Positions 22,634 to 36,361 of a stretch of DNA of 64,000 bases are shown in pieces. Under the pieces are notes generated by a model. It was given only the letters and a program-made list of their open reading frames with translations, had not been told where the DNA came from and made no database searches. A program made the position numbers and the translations under genes. Numbering within the stretch: position 1 is the stretch's first letter; every line of letters begins with the position of its first letter. Origin of the DNA: Fremontodendron californicum (Eukaryota; Streptophyta; Magnoliopsida; Malvales; Malvaceae); the NCBI GenBank assembly GCA_030761205.1, contig JAULJL010000003.1, positions 4,216,001-4,280,000 of the forward strand. The letters are read 5' to 3'.

Positions 22634-25600
22634 CTATTGAGAATAAGGTACTTTGATGTGTTCCAAAAGCGGAGACAACTTCGAACCAATGATTTTTACC
22701 TTGGAATTAGAGTGGCCATCCAGAAACACGTTTGTAATCTGCAAAGAAAGCACCAAGACAACATCAAACTCTTAATGTCTGGAAAATAATGATGAAGGTC
22801 AGCGCCTGATCAAGCTGCATGATATTGCAGTTCATTAAAAAATAAATAAGAAGGGGACAATTAATTGGTCTTAACAAAATGTTTCACTGCACATGCCAAA
22901 AAGTGAGTCTGATAAGGCAAAGAGTACCTGAGAGCATCCAAAAAGTTTAAGCACCCTCAATGATAAACAGCTATCCACAATCAAACCCACAGCTTCATTA
23001 GTCAGATTTCGACACCAAGATAGATCCAAACTATGCAAATTTTTTGTGCGTCTTGCAAGTGATAGGGCTGTATTTTGACCAACCTAAAGAAAGGCCATCC
23101 ATTTATAAGAAAGTAGAAGAATATCATTGAACTAAAACAAGCAAAGAGCCTTAAGAAATGGTGTGCATGTCCATGCATGTGTGAGAGGAAGGAGAGGCAT
23201 TAATCAAGTACCTTTCCAACATTGTTCAGCGACAGCTCTTTCAAAACCTCCCCAGACATTTCAAGAAATGCAGCTATAGCATCATCACTATTGCATTAAA
23301 GGGAAAAAAGTAAAGAGTGAAATTTACATCTAATATAACAGAAACCATATTAACAAAATGAGAATGAAATGAACTCCGATGTACTTTGGACATAAGTAGA
23401 ATAGAGAAAGACAATGTCAAGGCCAAGAATGCACAAAAAATAAACCTCCATAGAAAGCAGGAATGCCAGAGCAACAGCTTCAACCTACCATATGGCTACA
23501 GAATTGGTTAGACACCCGTTAGGCCACTCCACTCTCACATTATTATTCAGTAAGACACTGGAAATAAAAACTTAATTGCCCATTGAAAGCCTTGAGCCTC
23601 GTTGGGATAAAAAACACTGTTATATGCTCAACTCAACTCAACTACGACACAACATCAAGTACAAGGAATCAACTAGCAAAACATAATACTACATGAGATC
23701 ACAGCACAAGATTTTATGACATAGTAAGATGAGTAATAATAACCCAAACTTGAAACCATGTAAATACCTGAACGCATTGTGGCGAAGTTTCAATGACTGT
23801 AATGATCTACAACCATTGGCCAGGTATCCAAAAGAAGAGTCTGTCAGTTTGGATATATTACCAATGTCAAGTGCACGTAAATTTGAACAGGTTTCCGCAA
23901 TGATTTTCAAGGAAGAATCAGTTAATTTCCTGCATGAAATTACAAGCATCCAACATATTAAAGGGGCAACAGTAACTCAAAACCAAGGAACTCTAAAAGA
24001 ATTCAGATGCACATAAGTGTTAAGCAAACATACCCACAACTCGTCAAAATCAATTCCTTGATACCATCGCCTCGTGCAATAATAAATTCTTTGATGAAAC
24101 TATCATTAACAGATTCCAAGCCTTCTACTGACAACACTTCCAAATGCTCCAGCTTCTTCAATGCTGGCAGAATCAGCATGGCATCAATACTTTGGCAATC
24201 ATTGATATATAGTTCCTGCAGAACTGATGCCAAGGAGGTAGCTAAAGTGTCAATAGCACTGTGGGTAAGAAGTGAACACTGGCTGAGATTTATAGATCTT
24301 AGTGCAGGGGCAGAAGAAACAAGAGCACTTAGCCCAGCATCTGAAAGCCGAAATCCACCAGTCAATGACAAATTAGTTAGTGCAGGCAAGCTGTTTGATG
24401 ACCGAGCTAATGTAGAAAGTAAAATATATTCCGGCAAACAGTGGCCACACTGATCAAGTTGGAGAACCTGAATTCACAAAACAACGAACTTCATAAAGAA
24501 CTATCAGGAAATGGATAAATAGCAATAACTATATACTACATATGGATGAATATAAACTTCCATCACAAAATACTAGGCTTAAACTGAAATAGAGGTCAGA
24601 AAATGTAATAATAAAATCCTCAATACTTCTGTATTTAAAATCCCAGGAAGGGGAAATACAAACACTGTTAACCTTCACTTTTGAGCCAGTCAAAATGTTC
24701 TAGAACTGGTTGGATGTTAGAACCACACATTCTGAACTAAGTAATACAATACTGCACTTGAAATTCAGAAGTAATTCATTGGTTACTAAAAGCCCATATC
24801 ATTCTAGTGCAATTTGAATAGTATTATCCATGGAAGCTTTACGTCCTATTTATCTGGCATTAGAATTTCCGCACTGAGCTGACAGCCACTATGCCACAAA
24901 ACAATCCAATAACTTAGTAGCAATTCTGGTTAGCTCTGCTTAGTTGAACTTAGTAACATATTCTAGTGTGAAATAAGAAAATGCAAAGTCATGTCCAGCT
25001 GTTTTCACTTAACAGGAAAAAAAAAAAGCCATGACTGGCTTACCGCAGATATACTTAACCAACAAGCAACTACGAATCTTTCCACCATTACTGCACAACA
25101 CTTGTTCAAATAAATCCAACATAATAAGAGAACAAGTATGGTTCCACTAATAACAAATTTAAACCAATCAAAGCAGGAAGTGATGCACGAAACTGAGTTT
25201 AACAATAAATAAACAACGTACCGTCAAGTTGGTAGTGTCACACCTTTCAAAACATTTAGTGAACTGTTCCTCCGTTAACCATGAACAATCCCTCAGGCGA
25301 ATTTCAGTAGGGGATCCACTAAGGAGGAGATCCAAAAAGTTACTATTCATTCGTCTCGAGTCACAGAGCATCTGACAGAGTTTGTGTCTCAGAGCATCTG
25401 GCACATGATCAAGTGAAGCAATTGCATCTGCATTATCGACCAGAACCCTCAAGCACATATCAAGCAATGATGGAGGCAACCGCTTTGACCTGTCCTTTCC
25501 TTTACCCTTTTGAGGAACCCACTGAATTTGCACGGACTGTACCTTGTCTGAGGGAGAACTCCCCTGTCGTAAGTTCAAATTCTCTGTTCTATCCCTTATA

Positions 25601-26490
25601 ATCTTCATAGCAGTAGAGAAAGGACCAGGCCAATCTTCAACACCCTTCTCCTCAGGCTGTTCTTCGGAGGGAATTTCCCTTTCAGTCTCGACAGAGAAGT
25701 TGTTATTATCTTCCTCCTGGGTGTTGAAATGAGCAAACCGAGAAGCATTTTGCCTAGCCGTATCTCGAAACTGTTCCATTCTGCCCCCATTTGTTCTCTT
25801 ATTATTCTTCTTACTTGGCTTTTCATATGGCAATTTCACTTTCTCCGCTGAAAGTTTAACACCGGAAACATAATCGTCAACTAAACTCTCAGCTTTAGAT
25901 TCCAAAACCGTTTCAACAACCAATTTCCCCTTCCCTTTCTCTTCTCTACTAAGTCTCCTTTTGCTGTTCACATTCTCTTTCTCGTTGTTTCTCTCCAATT
26001 CCTCAATATCCTCACTCTCTTCCCTTAATAGGCTTTTACCTTTCTTGTCACTTTCAACCACCTCATCGCCGCCGCCGCTGTTGCCGTCGCCCAATGGACT
26101 CCTCTTAGTAGCCCTCTTCCCCGACCGCAAACTCAAAACCCCTTTACTCTCCTCGCTCTCAAAATCACCATCATTATCCACACTCAACTTCCTCTTTTTC
26201 GAAACGTCCTTGTTTCGCCTTTCAATCCGTTTCTCCACCTCCGAAAGGCCAACCTGGTCCGCACTTGAGGAAGCTTTCGAAGCAAGACGAAGGCTCCGCC
26301 GAAGTGAGGGTGCGGAATCGGAGACTGACCCGACTGTTTTGGGGGAGGGAGTGAGTGAAGGAGGAGATGGACGAGTGGCGGGTTGTTCGCGGCCTTGAGT
26401 GGGAGTGGCGGGAGGGTCGATGTTGGCCGCCCGGGCTTTGCGGGGCTTAAGTGGGACAAGGGGGATTTCGCGGGATCTTAGGACCCGCAT
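22634..26490 (-). CDS. RAD7-like leucine-rich-repeat (RNI-like) nuclear protein
   Basis: This resembles plant proteins annotated as RAD7/rhp7-like, for example Arabidopsis AT2G06040. Yeast RAD7 acts in global-genome nucleotide excision repair as part of a ubiquitin ligase; the role of the plant proteins is unproven. Six exons in coding order (26490-25222, 24467-24034, 23929-23768, 23287-23212, 23083-22928, 22738-22634) give 733 residues. Residues 1 to about 300 are basic, Ser-rich and low in complexity, with clusters such as KKRKLS and RRLSREEKGKGK that could be nuclear localisation signals. From about 365 on come cysteine-containing leucine-rich repeats, such as LTNLSLTGGFRLSDAGLSAL, LRALDIGNISKLTDSS and LHSLDLSWCRNLTNEAV. 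The frame ends PYSQ then TAG; eight further codons (GPLWYSTV) lie in frame before a second stop. The first exon alone covers 423 codons. A telo-box-like motif (TTAGGGTTTT) lies at 26621-26630 in the upstream region. Confidence 0.85.
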
Positions 26491-27984
26491 CGTTTGCTGT
26501 TGAAAGGAATGGCGGGAAGTGAAACGGACAGTCTAAACTCTTAAGAAAGGGAAATGGCGATGAGTTTAATTAGGCGATAAGGCGTAGTATTATAAAGGGC
26601 GCCTTTTCTTTTAAATAAATTTAGGGTTTTCTGAGAGAAGCTTCTCGCGTACGCTTTTCCAGATTAATTTTCCCGCCCAAATAAATATGTCGTCTTACAT
26701 TACAGGCCTGAATCTGAATGGTCAGCTAGCCCTGGCCCCTGGGAGCTAAAACGTTATGGGTTTAATCCAACAAATTTTGATAGTTTTTTTTCTTCATTTT
26801 TGGTCCAAATGCAAGGAGATCAAAAAATAAAATAATACTGATAAATAAATTATGATAATGATGTCAATTACTTCTTTTAAAAAAAAAATTGTCAGATTTT
26901 ATAAGTCCATTTTTGGGAATTTATTAGCCTTCATATGTTCTAAGTTTTCTTCTATATTAATAATTTAATTTTAAAAAGTGAATTTCATTTGAATATATAA
27001 TTACAATAGTGTAACACAAATTTTTTTCTAAAATATCATTCATCTTAATATTATTCTCGCCCAAACATATTTAATTATGAAATTTTTATGAAATCTGATA
27101 CATTAATACTAGTATGATCGGACTTGTTTATAAAGCTTGAATTTGACTTCTTTTATAAAGCTTATATAATATGAGCAACTCTTTCAATTTTGGTGCATAT
27201 ATTTTAACAGGTTATAACTAACTATTAATATCCTTTTAGGGTCCATTTGGATAGGTGGTAAGATTGATTTCAATGAGTGGTGACGGTGAAATTAGTTACT
27301 GTAACAGTGAGATTAAAATCAGTGGTGGGATATGTGTTTGGATTCAAATGCAGTGGTGACGGTGAGATAAATTATAGTAAGGAAAAAAAATGACCATTAA
27401 GAATATTAGATTAAAATGTGTATATATAAAATAAATAATAAAATATATTATATTTATATTAAATAATAAAATATATATTAAAATTATATTTATATTAAAT
27501 GATAATTAAAATTATTTAAAATATATTTATGTTAAACAAATAAATTAAAATTTTAAAAATAAATAATTTTAAAACTAGAAATTTAAAATTTCTAAAAAAA
27601 ATGTGAATGAATTTTAAAAATAAAAAAAATATAGTGAATGAGGGTAAAGAGGGTAAAGAGGGTTTTCTCCCTCCACTAGAGGTCCAGTTATCTATCGTCC
27701 TCCGATTAAAAAGCTATCACATGTCCTCAAGTTATATTTAAAAAACAAAAACAAAAAAATGAAACATGTGGCAGTTTTTTAATCCCACTTGTGAAGTTAA
27801 AAAACTTTACCGTTGGTGTACAATATAATTATCCTATATATATTTGTAGGTTTGTTTTAGTTAATATTTTTGTTTTATTTTTTTGGATAAAAAATAAAAA
27901 GTATAAGTCAAAAGAAAGTTTAATCATTTAATATGGTATAATAAAATATCTTACTAATAAAAAAGACTAAAAAAAATTAGGAAA
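26491..27984. other. RAD7-like upstream region and AT-rich repeat debris
   Basis: The first ~250 bases are the RAD7-like promoter and 5' UTR. At 27239 a TTA is followed by GGGTCCATTTGGATAGGTGG, which looks like the left end of a Tourist-type MITE, but I found no matching right end. The rest is AT-rich sequence with no identifiable gene. Confidence 0.4.
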
Positions 27985-29390
27985 AATTACACTAACAGCA
28001 ATTAGGTTTCGTAGAAAATATACTTACCCCCTATAGTTTAAAAAATCTACTTATTCCATGAGGTTTGATGAAAAACACACTAACTTCTCTAAAGTTTATT
28101 TACTAAGTAAATTTTAAATAAAAAGACAATATACCCTTGTTAATTATTAATCATATATTTTTCTATTTATTTTACTAAATTTTTAATTACAAAATAATGA
28201 GAATTTAATTAATTTTAAAATTATCTTTAGTTACTATAAAATTAATTTTTAATTAAATTATATTCTAATTCAAGTAAATGTTAAATATTTTAAACTTATA
28301 TTTAGTTCAATTATATATTAATTTTGAGATGAATTCATTAAATTATTTTTATTTAAATAAATTAATTATCATTGGTAAAAAAAAAGTTTTAATGGTAAAG
28401 AAATTGATTAAAATAAAAAATAACAAGAGATAAATAAAGGAGAAGAAAATATTGAAAATATAACTATTAGTATCATCTATGAGATTTTATTGAAAATAAA
28501 CTTACCTCTATTAGTTTGAAAACCACATTTTATCTCTCTAGAAAATAATTTATATTAGGATTTCATTAATCAAACTAATATTTATTCAAATTTTACTTTA
28601 AATATTAAAAATACTCTCATTTTATTTATTTTTTGTATATTTTGTCGGTTTTAATTAAATTTTATATCACTAAACTTTTAAAAATAATTTAAAATAATTT
28701 AATGAATTCATCTCAAAGTTAATATATAATTGAATTAAAGATAAGTTTAAAACATTTAACATGTACTTGCATAAAAATTGATTAAGATAATAAAGAAAAA
28801 ATATATAATTATCATCCATGAAATTTTATTAAAAATAAACTTACATATATTAACTTGAAAAATACATTTTATCTTTATAAAAAAGTAACTAATGTTAGGA
28901 TTTTATTAATCAAATTTATATTTGATTAAATTTGATTTTAGATATTAAGAGCCTAATTTTATTTATTTTCCTTGTTTTTAATTTTCTTTAATCAATTTTT
29001 TATCACTAAACGTTTTAAAATAATTTTATTAATTTATTTCAAATAAAAAAACACAATACATTAATCTCAAAGTTAATGTGTTGAATTAAAAATAAGTTTA
29101 AAATGTCTGACATGTACTTACAGTAGAATATAATTTAATTAAAATTTAATTTTTAATAGTAATTACTTTTTTTTGTAGTTAAAAAAATCTTGGATAAAAA
29201 AGAACGAAAAAATAAATAAAGGAATAAATAATGATAAATTTGCCTTTTACTTAAAATTCACTTAGTAAATAAATATCAAGGGAATTAATGTATTTTTTAT
29301 CAAATCTTAAAAGAGTAAATAAGTATTTTTCAAACTATAAAAAATATAAATGTATTTTTTTTATCAAATCTCAACTAATGTGAAGAACAG
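27985..29390. mobile_element. Non-coding element with long terminal inverted repeats
   Basis: The left end (about 27985-28125) and right end (about 29250-29390) are inverted copies of one another. CTATAGTTTAAAAAATCTAC on the left corresponds to TATAGTTTGAAAAATACTTA on the reverse strand of the right end, and TTTATTTACTAAGT(A/G)AATTTTAA is shared. Inside, a block of about 360 bp is repeated (ATTTTATTRAAAATAAACTTAC at about 28474 and 28826), and another block occurs in inverted form (GAGATGAATTCATTAAAT at 28327 against ATTTAATGAATTCATCTC at about 28698). The structure fits a non-autonomous Mutator-like or foldback element. I found no clear target duplication. Confidence 0.6.
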
Positions 29391-29439
29391 CTAAATGTTA
29401 TTATTATTGGTTAAAGGGGTATAGAGTGTCTTAAAAAGG

Positions 29440-29948
29440 CTCATAAGCAAGGTAGTCAGTACCGTATCGATGGATGTATCATTTTTATTTTGGTACTAAT
29501 ATGTACCGGTATTGGTGTATTTTGGCGTATCGTTTCGGGTTTATCGATATTTTTCAAATATTTTTTTATATATCTATATATATATAGCCTATTTTCAAGT
29601 TTTTAAATAAAATATATATTATATAAACATGCAAATATACATCCATTACATGCTTATATATGTTTTTATGCAAATATAAATTTTGAATATTTAATATCTA
29701 AAATTTTTATACATCAAATAAGTAAAATAATATTAAAATGTTAAAAGAATATAATAAATTATGATTAATTATGTTGAATAGCCTAATTTAATGAACATAT
29801 TTTATTGTTAAATATAATTATAAAAAAATAAAAATTATCATGATACAAAAAATATTGAAATTGATTTAAAAAATTAAATAAATGATTTTTTTAATAAATA
29901 ATTAAAATAATGTACCAACTGATACAAACTTATACATATCATCAATAC
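29440..29948. repeat. Left half of an older repeat split by the LTR element
   Basis: The left border reads GGTAGTCAGTACCGTATCGA. The reverse strand of 41352-41470 begins GTAATGTAGTCGTATCGTACCGA, a similar end. The two pieces therefore look like the inverted termini of a single older element, interrupted at 29948/41352 by the LTR retrotransposon. Confidence 0.5.
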
Positions 29949-32272
29949 TGTCATAACGTGCCAAATGCGAATTCAGCATGCTAGACGCAAATCAATGGAG
30001 TCGCCACTAATCATCTAATCTAGGTGTGATTAGTCACCTATACGAATCTATCTTATTTAAAGTAATCCTAAGCTTGACTAAGGCACCTTAAAAAGAATAG
30101 GTTATGATCTACTTATCATAACTAGGTTCGGGATTACGGTTACGTGTGAGGAAGGATTAGCACCCTCACAATGCCTATCTAAGAGATTGTATCTAATTAG
30201 TCTTGTGATACTTAAAAAGTCTTAATTAAATGGTCTTGTCTATCCTATTTTATTTTAATTGGTAAAGTTAGAAATCTCGGAGATTATTTTTTAGGTCTTC
30301 CTTCCATTCATTATGGAAAAATTACTAAAAAATATTTCCTCACCTCGAGAATATTCAAAAGAAGACATTCGTTCTATTGAAGAGGCTCCGTCGTAGAAAA
30401 AGTTAGATTGTTTAACAAAATTATTTCTCTTAAATTAATCTTCCAAAATTAATCCACAATTTATTAATGTTTGTTCGAAAAATAAATTCTGATCTTAATA
30501 TCAAAAATTATCTCTTAGAATATTCTTTCATTCTTCTGGAGAATTTTTAAGAGAGTTTTTCTCCCTAGAAATTTCTTAAAAGTCAATCATTCGCGACTTT
30601 CTTGAATTTCATCATCGAAAAAATCTTAATTTATCTTTCAATTTAAATTAAGCATTTATTATGAAAAATTATCTTGAAAGAGAGATGGGTCAAAAATTAA
30701 TTATTCTTTAAAGAAATAAAATTTTGATTTTTATTGGTATTGGTATTGAAAATAATCTCTTAAAAAAATCCTTTCATTCATTCTGGAGAATTTTAAAGAG
30801 AAATTCCTCACCTAGAAATTTCTCAGAAATCAACAATTCGTAATTTCTTTGAATTTCATCATTGGAAAAGATCTCAATTTATTAATTTTAAAATAACTAA
30901 TCATTAATTAAAAAAAAACTTATCTTATTAATAAATAAATAAATATATATATCTTATTAATAATAATCAAATTAATAAACAATAATAAAATATAATTAAA
31001 ATAATAGTTAAAAAAATTATATAAGAGTTGATAAAAAATAATAGGAAAAAATATATACATAATAATATTTAAAAATAATATAATAATAGTAATTAAAATA
31101 ATAATATAATAGTAATATAAATAATAAATCGTTCAAAGTTGATTCGTAAAAATATACCTGCAAACATCAAAACTAAAAATAAAATTAGTCACAATAAATA
31201 ATTAATTAACATTTAAACAAATAATATATATAATAAAAAAAAGACTCAAGTCAAGAAAAGAAAAAAAAAAAAAAACAAACAAACGTAAAAGGATACAAAA
31301 GAAAATAAAAATAAATGAAAGAAAGAAAAGAAAGAAAAAAAAAAAACCAAAACAACCAGCAACTGGGTCGGGCCCAAGCGCGGGCTGGGCGCGGGTCGGG
31401 CCCGACCCGGCTGTTGGCCCCCTTTCATTTAAATAACAATATTTTTTTTGTTCACTTTCCTTACCTCTTTTAAAAAAAAAAAAAAAAACTCTTATTTTTC
31501 TTTGTTTCTCTCCTCAAGAACACCAAGAACACAACTCAAAAAAATTCCCAGATTCCGATTACTGGCAACTGCCGCCGCTACTGCTCCGTCGTCGCCGATC
31601 TCCGGGCTTAGAAAAATCCCAAAAAATCTCTAAAAATTCCTTTCGATCTCCTCTTTCCAAAAATCAACTTAGTTTTTCCGAATCTAACCCGATAATCCTA
31701 GATCTGAGTTTGAAAGTCGAAACTTCAACCTCTCCGATCTCCTTCGTTGACCGCCAAATAGCCACCACTTTCTAGCCTTTGCTTCCTCTAATTAAAACCA
31801 AGATTTTTCACTCTTAAACACTCTTCGAAACAAAACCTAACACTACCAATCTCAAATTTCAAAATTTTTTCCACAAAAAAATATATATATATATATCTTC
31901 TAATGATTTCGAAAATACTATGCTTTTTTGCTTCCGATCTCTGATGTGTGTTATTGTTGAATCTGAAGGTTCTTTAAATAGGGAATGAAGTTAGGTTTTA
32001 ATCTAGTTATGAGTCTTCAATCTCATCAAGAAGGATTTTTTGTTCCAATAAAAACTCTTAGAGTCAAAGTTTAATCCAAAGAAGAATTTCATTTCAACCC
32101 AAACTTGTTTTTTTTTTTTATTATTATTTAATTTCGAAATTTTGAATTTTCTGATTTTTTTCATTTTCTAATTTTCTTCTTTTTTTTTAATTTGATTTTC
32201 TTCTTTTTTTTTGGTTTTCTTTTATTTAATTAAAAAAATAAATTAAAGTCCGGATAAAATTTGATGTCTACA
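29949..32272 (-). repeat. LTR (3' LTR of the minus-strand element)
   Basis: On the plus strand it starts TGTCATAACGTGCC and ends GATGTCTACA. It is 2324 bp and matches 39089-41351 along its whole length. A GC-rich patch with an 18-bp perfect palindrome lies at 31392-31409, in otherwise very AT-rich sequence. Confidence 0.9.
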
Positions 32273-32273
32273 G

Positions 32274-32290
32274 TTGCCCCTCTTTGTGCA
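32274..32290 (-). other. Polypurine tract
   Basis: On the minus strand, CACAAAGAGGGGCAAC lies directly before the LTR start TGTAGACATC. Position and purine content fit the plus-strand primer of reverse transcription and confirm the element's orientation. Confidence 0.75.
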
Positions 32291-32409
32291 TTCCCTGAGA
32301 AACAGAGGATGTGCAAAGACGTAGACACCCTACTAAGTCCTATGTACTTAAAGAAAATCCTATCGTAGAAAAGCTCCTCTAAGCAAGGCGTAAACTTTAG
32401 ATAAACCCA

Positions 32410-32795
32410 ACGTAAAAACACACTCCTCCACCGAGGCTTCAACTTTTAAAAAGAAAACAATACTCCTCCACCGAGGCTTCAACTTTTAAAAAGAAAACAA
32501 TACTCCTCCACCGAGGCTTCAACTTTAAATGAAAACAAATACTCCTCCACCGAGGCATCAACTTTAAATGAAAACAAATACTCCTCCACCGAGGCTTCAA
32601 CTTTAAATAAAAACAACTGCTCCTCCACCGAGGCTTCAACTTTAAATGAAAACAAATACTCCTCCACCGAGGCATCAACTTTAAATAAAACAAATACTCC
32701 TCCACCGAGGCTTCAACTTTAAATGAAAACAATACTCCTCCACCAAGGTATCAACTTTAAATGAAAATAAATACTCTTCTATCGAGACTTCAACT
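32410..32795. repeat. Tandem repeat, unit about 39 bp, ~10 copies
   Basis: The unit contains ACTCCTCCACCGAGGCTTCA followed by ACTTTAAATGAAAACAAAT. It lies inside the retrotransposon close to its 3' LTR. The open frames across it on the minus strand are translations of the repeat and show no protein similarity. Confidence 0.9.
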
Positions 32796-33239
32796 TTAAA
32801 AGAAAACAATGAAATTTGCAAATTCTCAAACGTAAATGTAGACTTCAAAAATCTTACCTTGGATCCCGAAAAGATTTGACATGGTTCTCACAAGTTGTCA
32901 TTCCAAATTGAAATTCCTATCCAAATTATATTGAATATCTGCAAATCTTTCTTGAATGCAATGCAATACATGAATGCCATGAATGAAATGCTGATGCATA
33001 TCATGCAATGGATGTTATGAATGCACTGTATGAATGATATCAACTCTCTGAATCTCTAATCAAGATAGAAAAGTTCTTCAGCTCATTATTCATCTCCTAC
33101 CTATACTTGGCTTCAAACTGATATATTGAATCTTACTGTCTCTAAATTAGTTTCAACCTAAAGATTTCTCTTCTCAAACAAAGTCTCTAAAAAACACACC
33201 AACTTTGAAATCTTTCACTTTAAAGACAAACTTAAAATT

Positions 33240-33800
33240 TACAAAATATAGGATTCACAACTTAAAATAACTTGAAAATAAAGGATTCACACCAAAGTAC
33301 AAGATTTCTCACCTGAATAAGGGATTCTCACTCAAACTAAAGGATTCGCACCCAAAATAAAGATTCTCACTAAACTAAGGGATTCGCACCCAAAATAAGG
33401 ATTCTCATTAAACTAAAAGATTCACACCCAAAATAAAGATTTTCACTAAACTAATGGATTCACATCCAAAATAAGGATTCTCACTAAAATAAGGATTCTC
33501 ACTGAACTAAGGGATTCGCACCCAAAATAAGGATTCTCACTAAACTAAAGGATTCGCACTAAACTAAGGATTCTCACTTAGCTAAAGATTCACACTAAAT
33601 CAAGGATTCTCACTAAAATAAGGATTCTCACTGAACTAAGGATTCTCACTTAGCTAAGGATTCACACTAAATCAAGGATTCTCTCTAAAATAAGGATTCA
33701 CACTAAACTAAGGATTCACACTAAATCAAGGATTCTCACTTAAATTAAGGATTCACACTAAACTAAGGATTCTCACTTAAACTAAGGATTCACACTAAAT
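33240..33800. repeat. Tandem repeat, unit about 18-20 bp
   Basis: The consensus is AAGGATTCTCACTAAACTA, alternating with ATTCACACTAAA and ATTCGCACCCAAAATA variants, over about 560 bp. It lies inside the retrotransposon and is non-coding. Confidence 0.85.
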
Positions 33801-36361
33801 ATTCTCGTATTTGATAAAATAAATCTAATTTAAAAAAAAACTTACCTTTGAAAAACAATTCATCTTGAAGATTTAAAATTAAAAATCTCATCTTAAAAAT
33901 TCTCATTACTACCAAGGTCTAAACTCATCTCTTCAACCAAGGTGCAAAATCTAAAAGACCAAAATTTTCATCTCAACTGAGATCCAAGAATTTTTTTTTA
34001 AAAAAGTTTGATTTCAAAATTCAAAAGTCTAACTCAAAATCTTTCTTACATGTTAAATGCATGCCATGAATGTCATGAATGTCATGTAATGCAATTCATG
34101 AAATGAATGTCATGAATGTAATGCAATGCATAAAAATCATCATATCTTTCCAATCGTGGTAACAAAATGGTTGTCAAGCTCATCATTTCATCTTTGTATC
34201 ATCTCAAACATGTAGCTTCAAAACTAGCTAACAAGTTCTATCCACCGGTCTAGTTATTTGTCGATTTTATTCATTTTCAAATGCAACATTTGTCCATTTT
34301 CAAAGTGTATATTTCAACTTAGAAGCTCCATGTGTCTATATTTCAAATCTTTCTGGTTCTCATCATTGTTTCATTTTATCCCAGAACATCATCTTTAAAT
34401 TTCTTTTCAAAATAATGCATGAATCTTTTATGTTCAGTATTTCAACTTATCAATCATCATTCCAATTTCATAACAAATATAATGCATCAACATTTCCTTT
34501 ATATGTATGCAAAGTTGGCAACAAAGAATGGCAATGAATAAAATGAATCGAAGAAAGAGGGTCTTTATCATTGAAGGGAAAAGAACAAATTTGTCAAAAG
34601 ATAATAGGCGAATCAAATAATTATACAAGGATATTTGGATGGGATATCAACATCCCCAAATAATTAATATGTTGACAATCTTGAGATTAATCCACGATTC
34701 ACTTTCAAAAATCAATCCAATCGGTGTTCTTGATTTTTTTTAGTTTTGTCATACCAAACCATGCCCCTACTGACTTTCATTATACCTAAGCCGCCCTTTC
34801 AGGTTTTTCAACTTAGATATTCTCCTATGACTCAAACTGCCCTTTTTGGGTTTTCAATTTGAATCCTCCTTTTTTTTTCTTTTTTTCATTCTCTTTTTTT
34901 TTTTCATCATTTTTTCTTCAAAGAAACATTTCTCCACAGTTTTTGGCAAATCATCTTCATTTGTCTTTCTCAAAATAATGCTTCCCTCGGAAAAGCTTTT
35001 CACTTCATAAGAAATCCACAAATAGTTGTGTACTATCTCCAATGGCCATGTGACTTAAGAGTAATTTCTTCAAAACTAATTATTTCTCAAAGAAGAAACT
35101 TCACTCATCATGTGTTCGTCTCAATCTTCTCGGAGGCAATTAAGCATATCAAAGTGTAACAAGCCTTTTTCTTTTTCTTTGGAGCTGTTTTCATACATCT
35201 AAGCTTCATTGTCCCTTGATAATACCACAAGCATGTCCTAATTCAATACATGATTTCCAATTCAAACATTCACATTTGATCAAAATGGACTTTTTCAGGT
35301 ACGTAATGTAGGCCAAGGTTTTGGGAGTTATGAAAGAATAGATAAAATAGGCTCAAATATGTGTTTAAGGGTATTCAAACCAAGGATCTTTTTATCTCAA
35401 AACACTTCATATCTTTCTTTTCATTTTCAAGATAATCGAGCCATGGATCATTTCTTTTTCAATGAGGATTTTCAAAACTTTGCACATCCGTCTTTTCATT
35501 TCTTTTTTTTTTTTTTTTTGCTTTCTTTCTTTCTCTTTTTTTTTCACAAAGTGAGTTCAAAATTTTGGAACTCAATCCATCTCATAATTGCCTCCATGAC
35601 AAAAGACATTCTTTACATGGTGTAGAAATATGATCCAATCCTTTGTTCTACTCTAGAAAGATATTTTTTCATACTTGCCCCCCGGTGTGGAGGGTGATCT
35701 TTAGTTGGGTTCATTCAAAAAAAATCCAATAGGCTCAAAAAGGGTAGCAAAGGATAATTTCTCATTTTGTGAAAGGAATATGAAAGATGGCCATTATCAT
35801 CTCAAATGTGAATATTTTCATCAAAGAACATTTATTGAAAATGACAAGCTTATAGAAATTCACCACAAGGAATCAAAATGCTTGTAAAGGAATTCAACAG
35901 CCATTAATATACTTGTGAAGCAATTCTACCAATTTTCTTCCAATCATGCCAAGACTGCATATCAACTTTCATCTTTTTCACAATAATCTCAACAAAATCA
36001 AATGGCAAAGTATGGTCATATATGTTCAAGTTCACCAATAAATAACTTTCAAAATTGAATCCCAGATTCTTGCCATGATTGTCACCACATTCACTACTTG
36101 AAAACTTAACATAGGTGAAATTGAAAGTGTAGGCAAATGGAAGAAATAATAAATGAAAGAGGAAATGAAAATGCATCAAACTTGCCAATTCATTGAGATG
36201 ATGAAAAATAAATCAAGTCTAAACATAAAAAGATTCACCTACATTACTTTAAAAGACAAAAAAAAGAGTTCAAGGATAATCAATAACTTCAATCCTTCAT
36301 TCTAAACCTCATCACCATTATGCCCCCATGTAGATGGACCAACACTGACATTTGATTCCTC
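33801..36361. other. Retrotransposon interior without recognisable genes
   Basis: This interval is where pol would be expected on the minus strand. It holds only low-complexity and non-homologous sequence. Open frames such as 35904-36188 show no transposon or host domain that I can recognise. Confidence 0.6.

Noticed and set aside
27239..27380. Complete Tourist-type MITE starting GGGTCCATTTGG
   Set aside because: Only the left end is recognisable; no inverted right end was found downstream, so it is mentioned only as a relic.
32439..32732. Open frame with a repetitive protein on the minus strand
   Set aside because: It is only the translation of the 39-bp tandem repeat inside the retrotransposon; two frames are open at once.
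35904..36188. Small secreted-like protein on the minus strand
   Set aside because: The hydrophobic start looks like a signal peptide, but the frame lies in non-coding retrotransposon interior, is AT-driven and lacks any supporting context.
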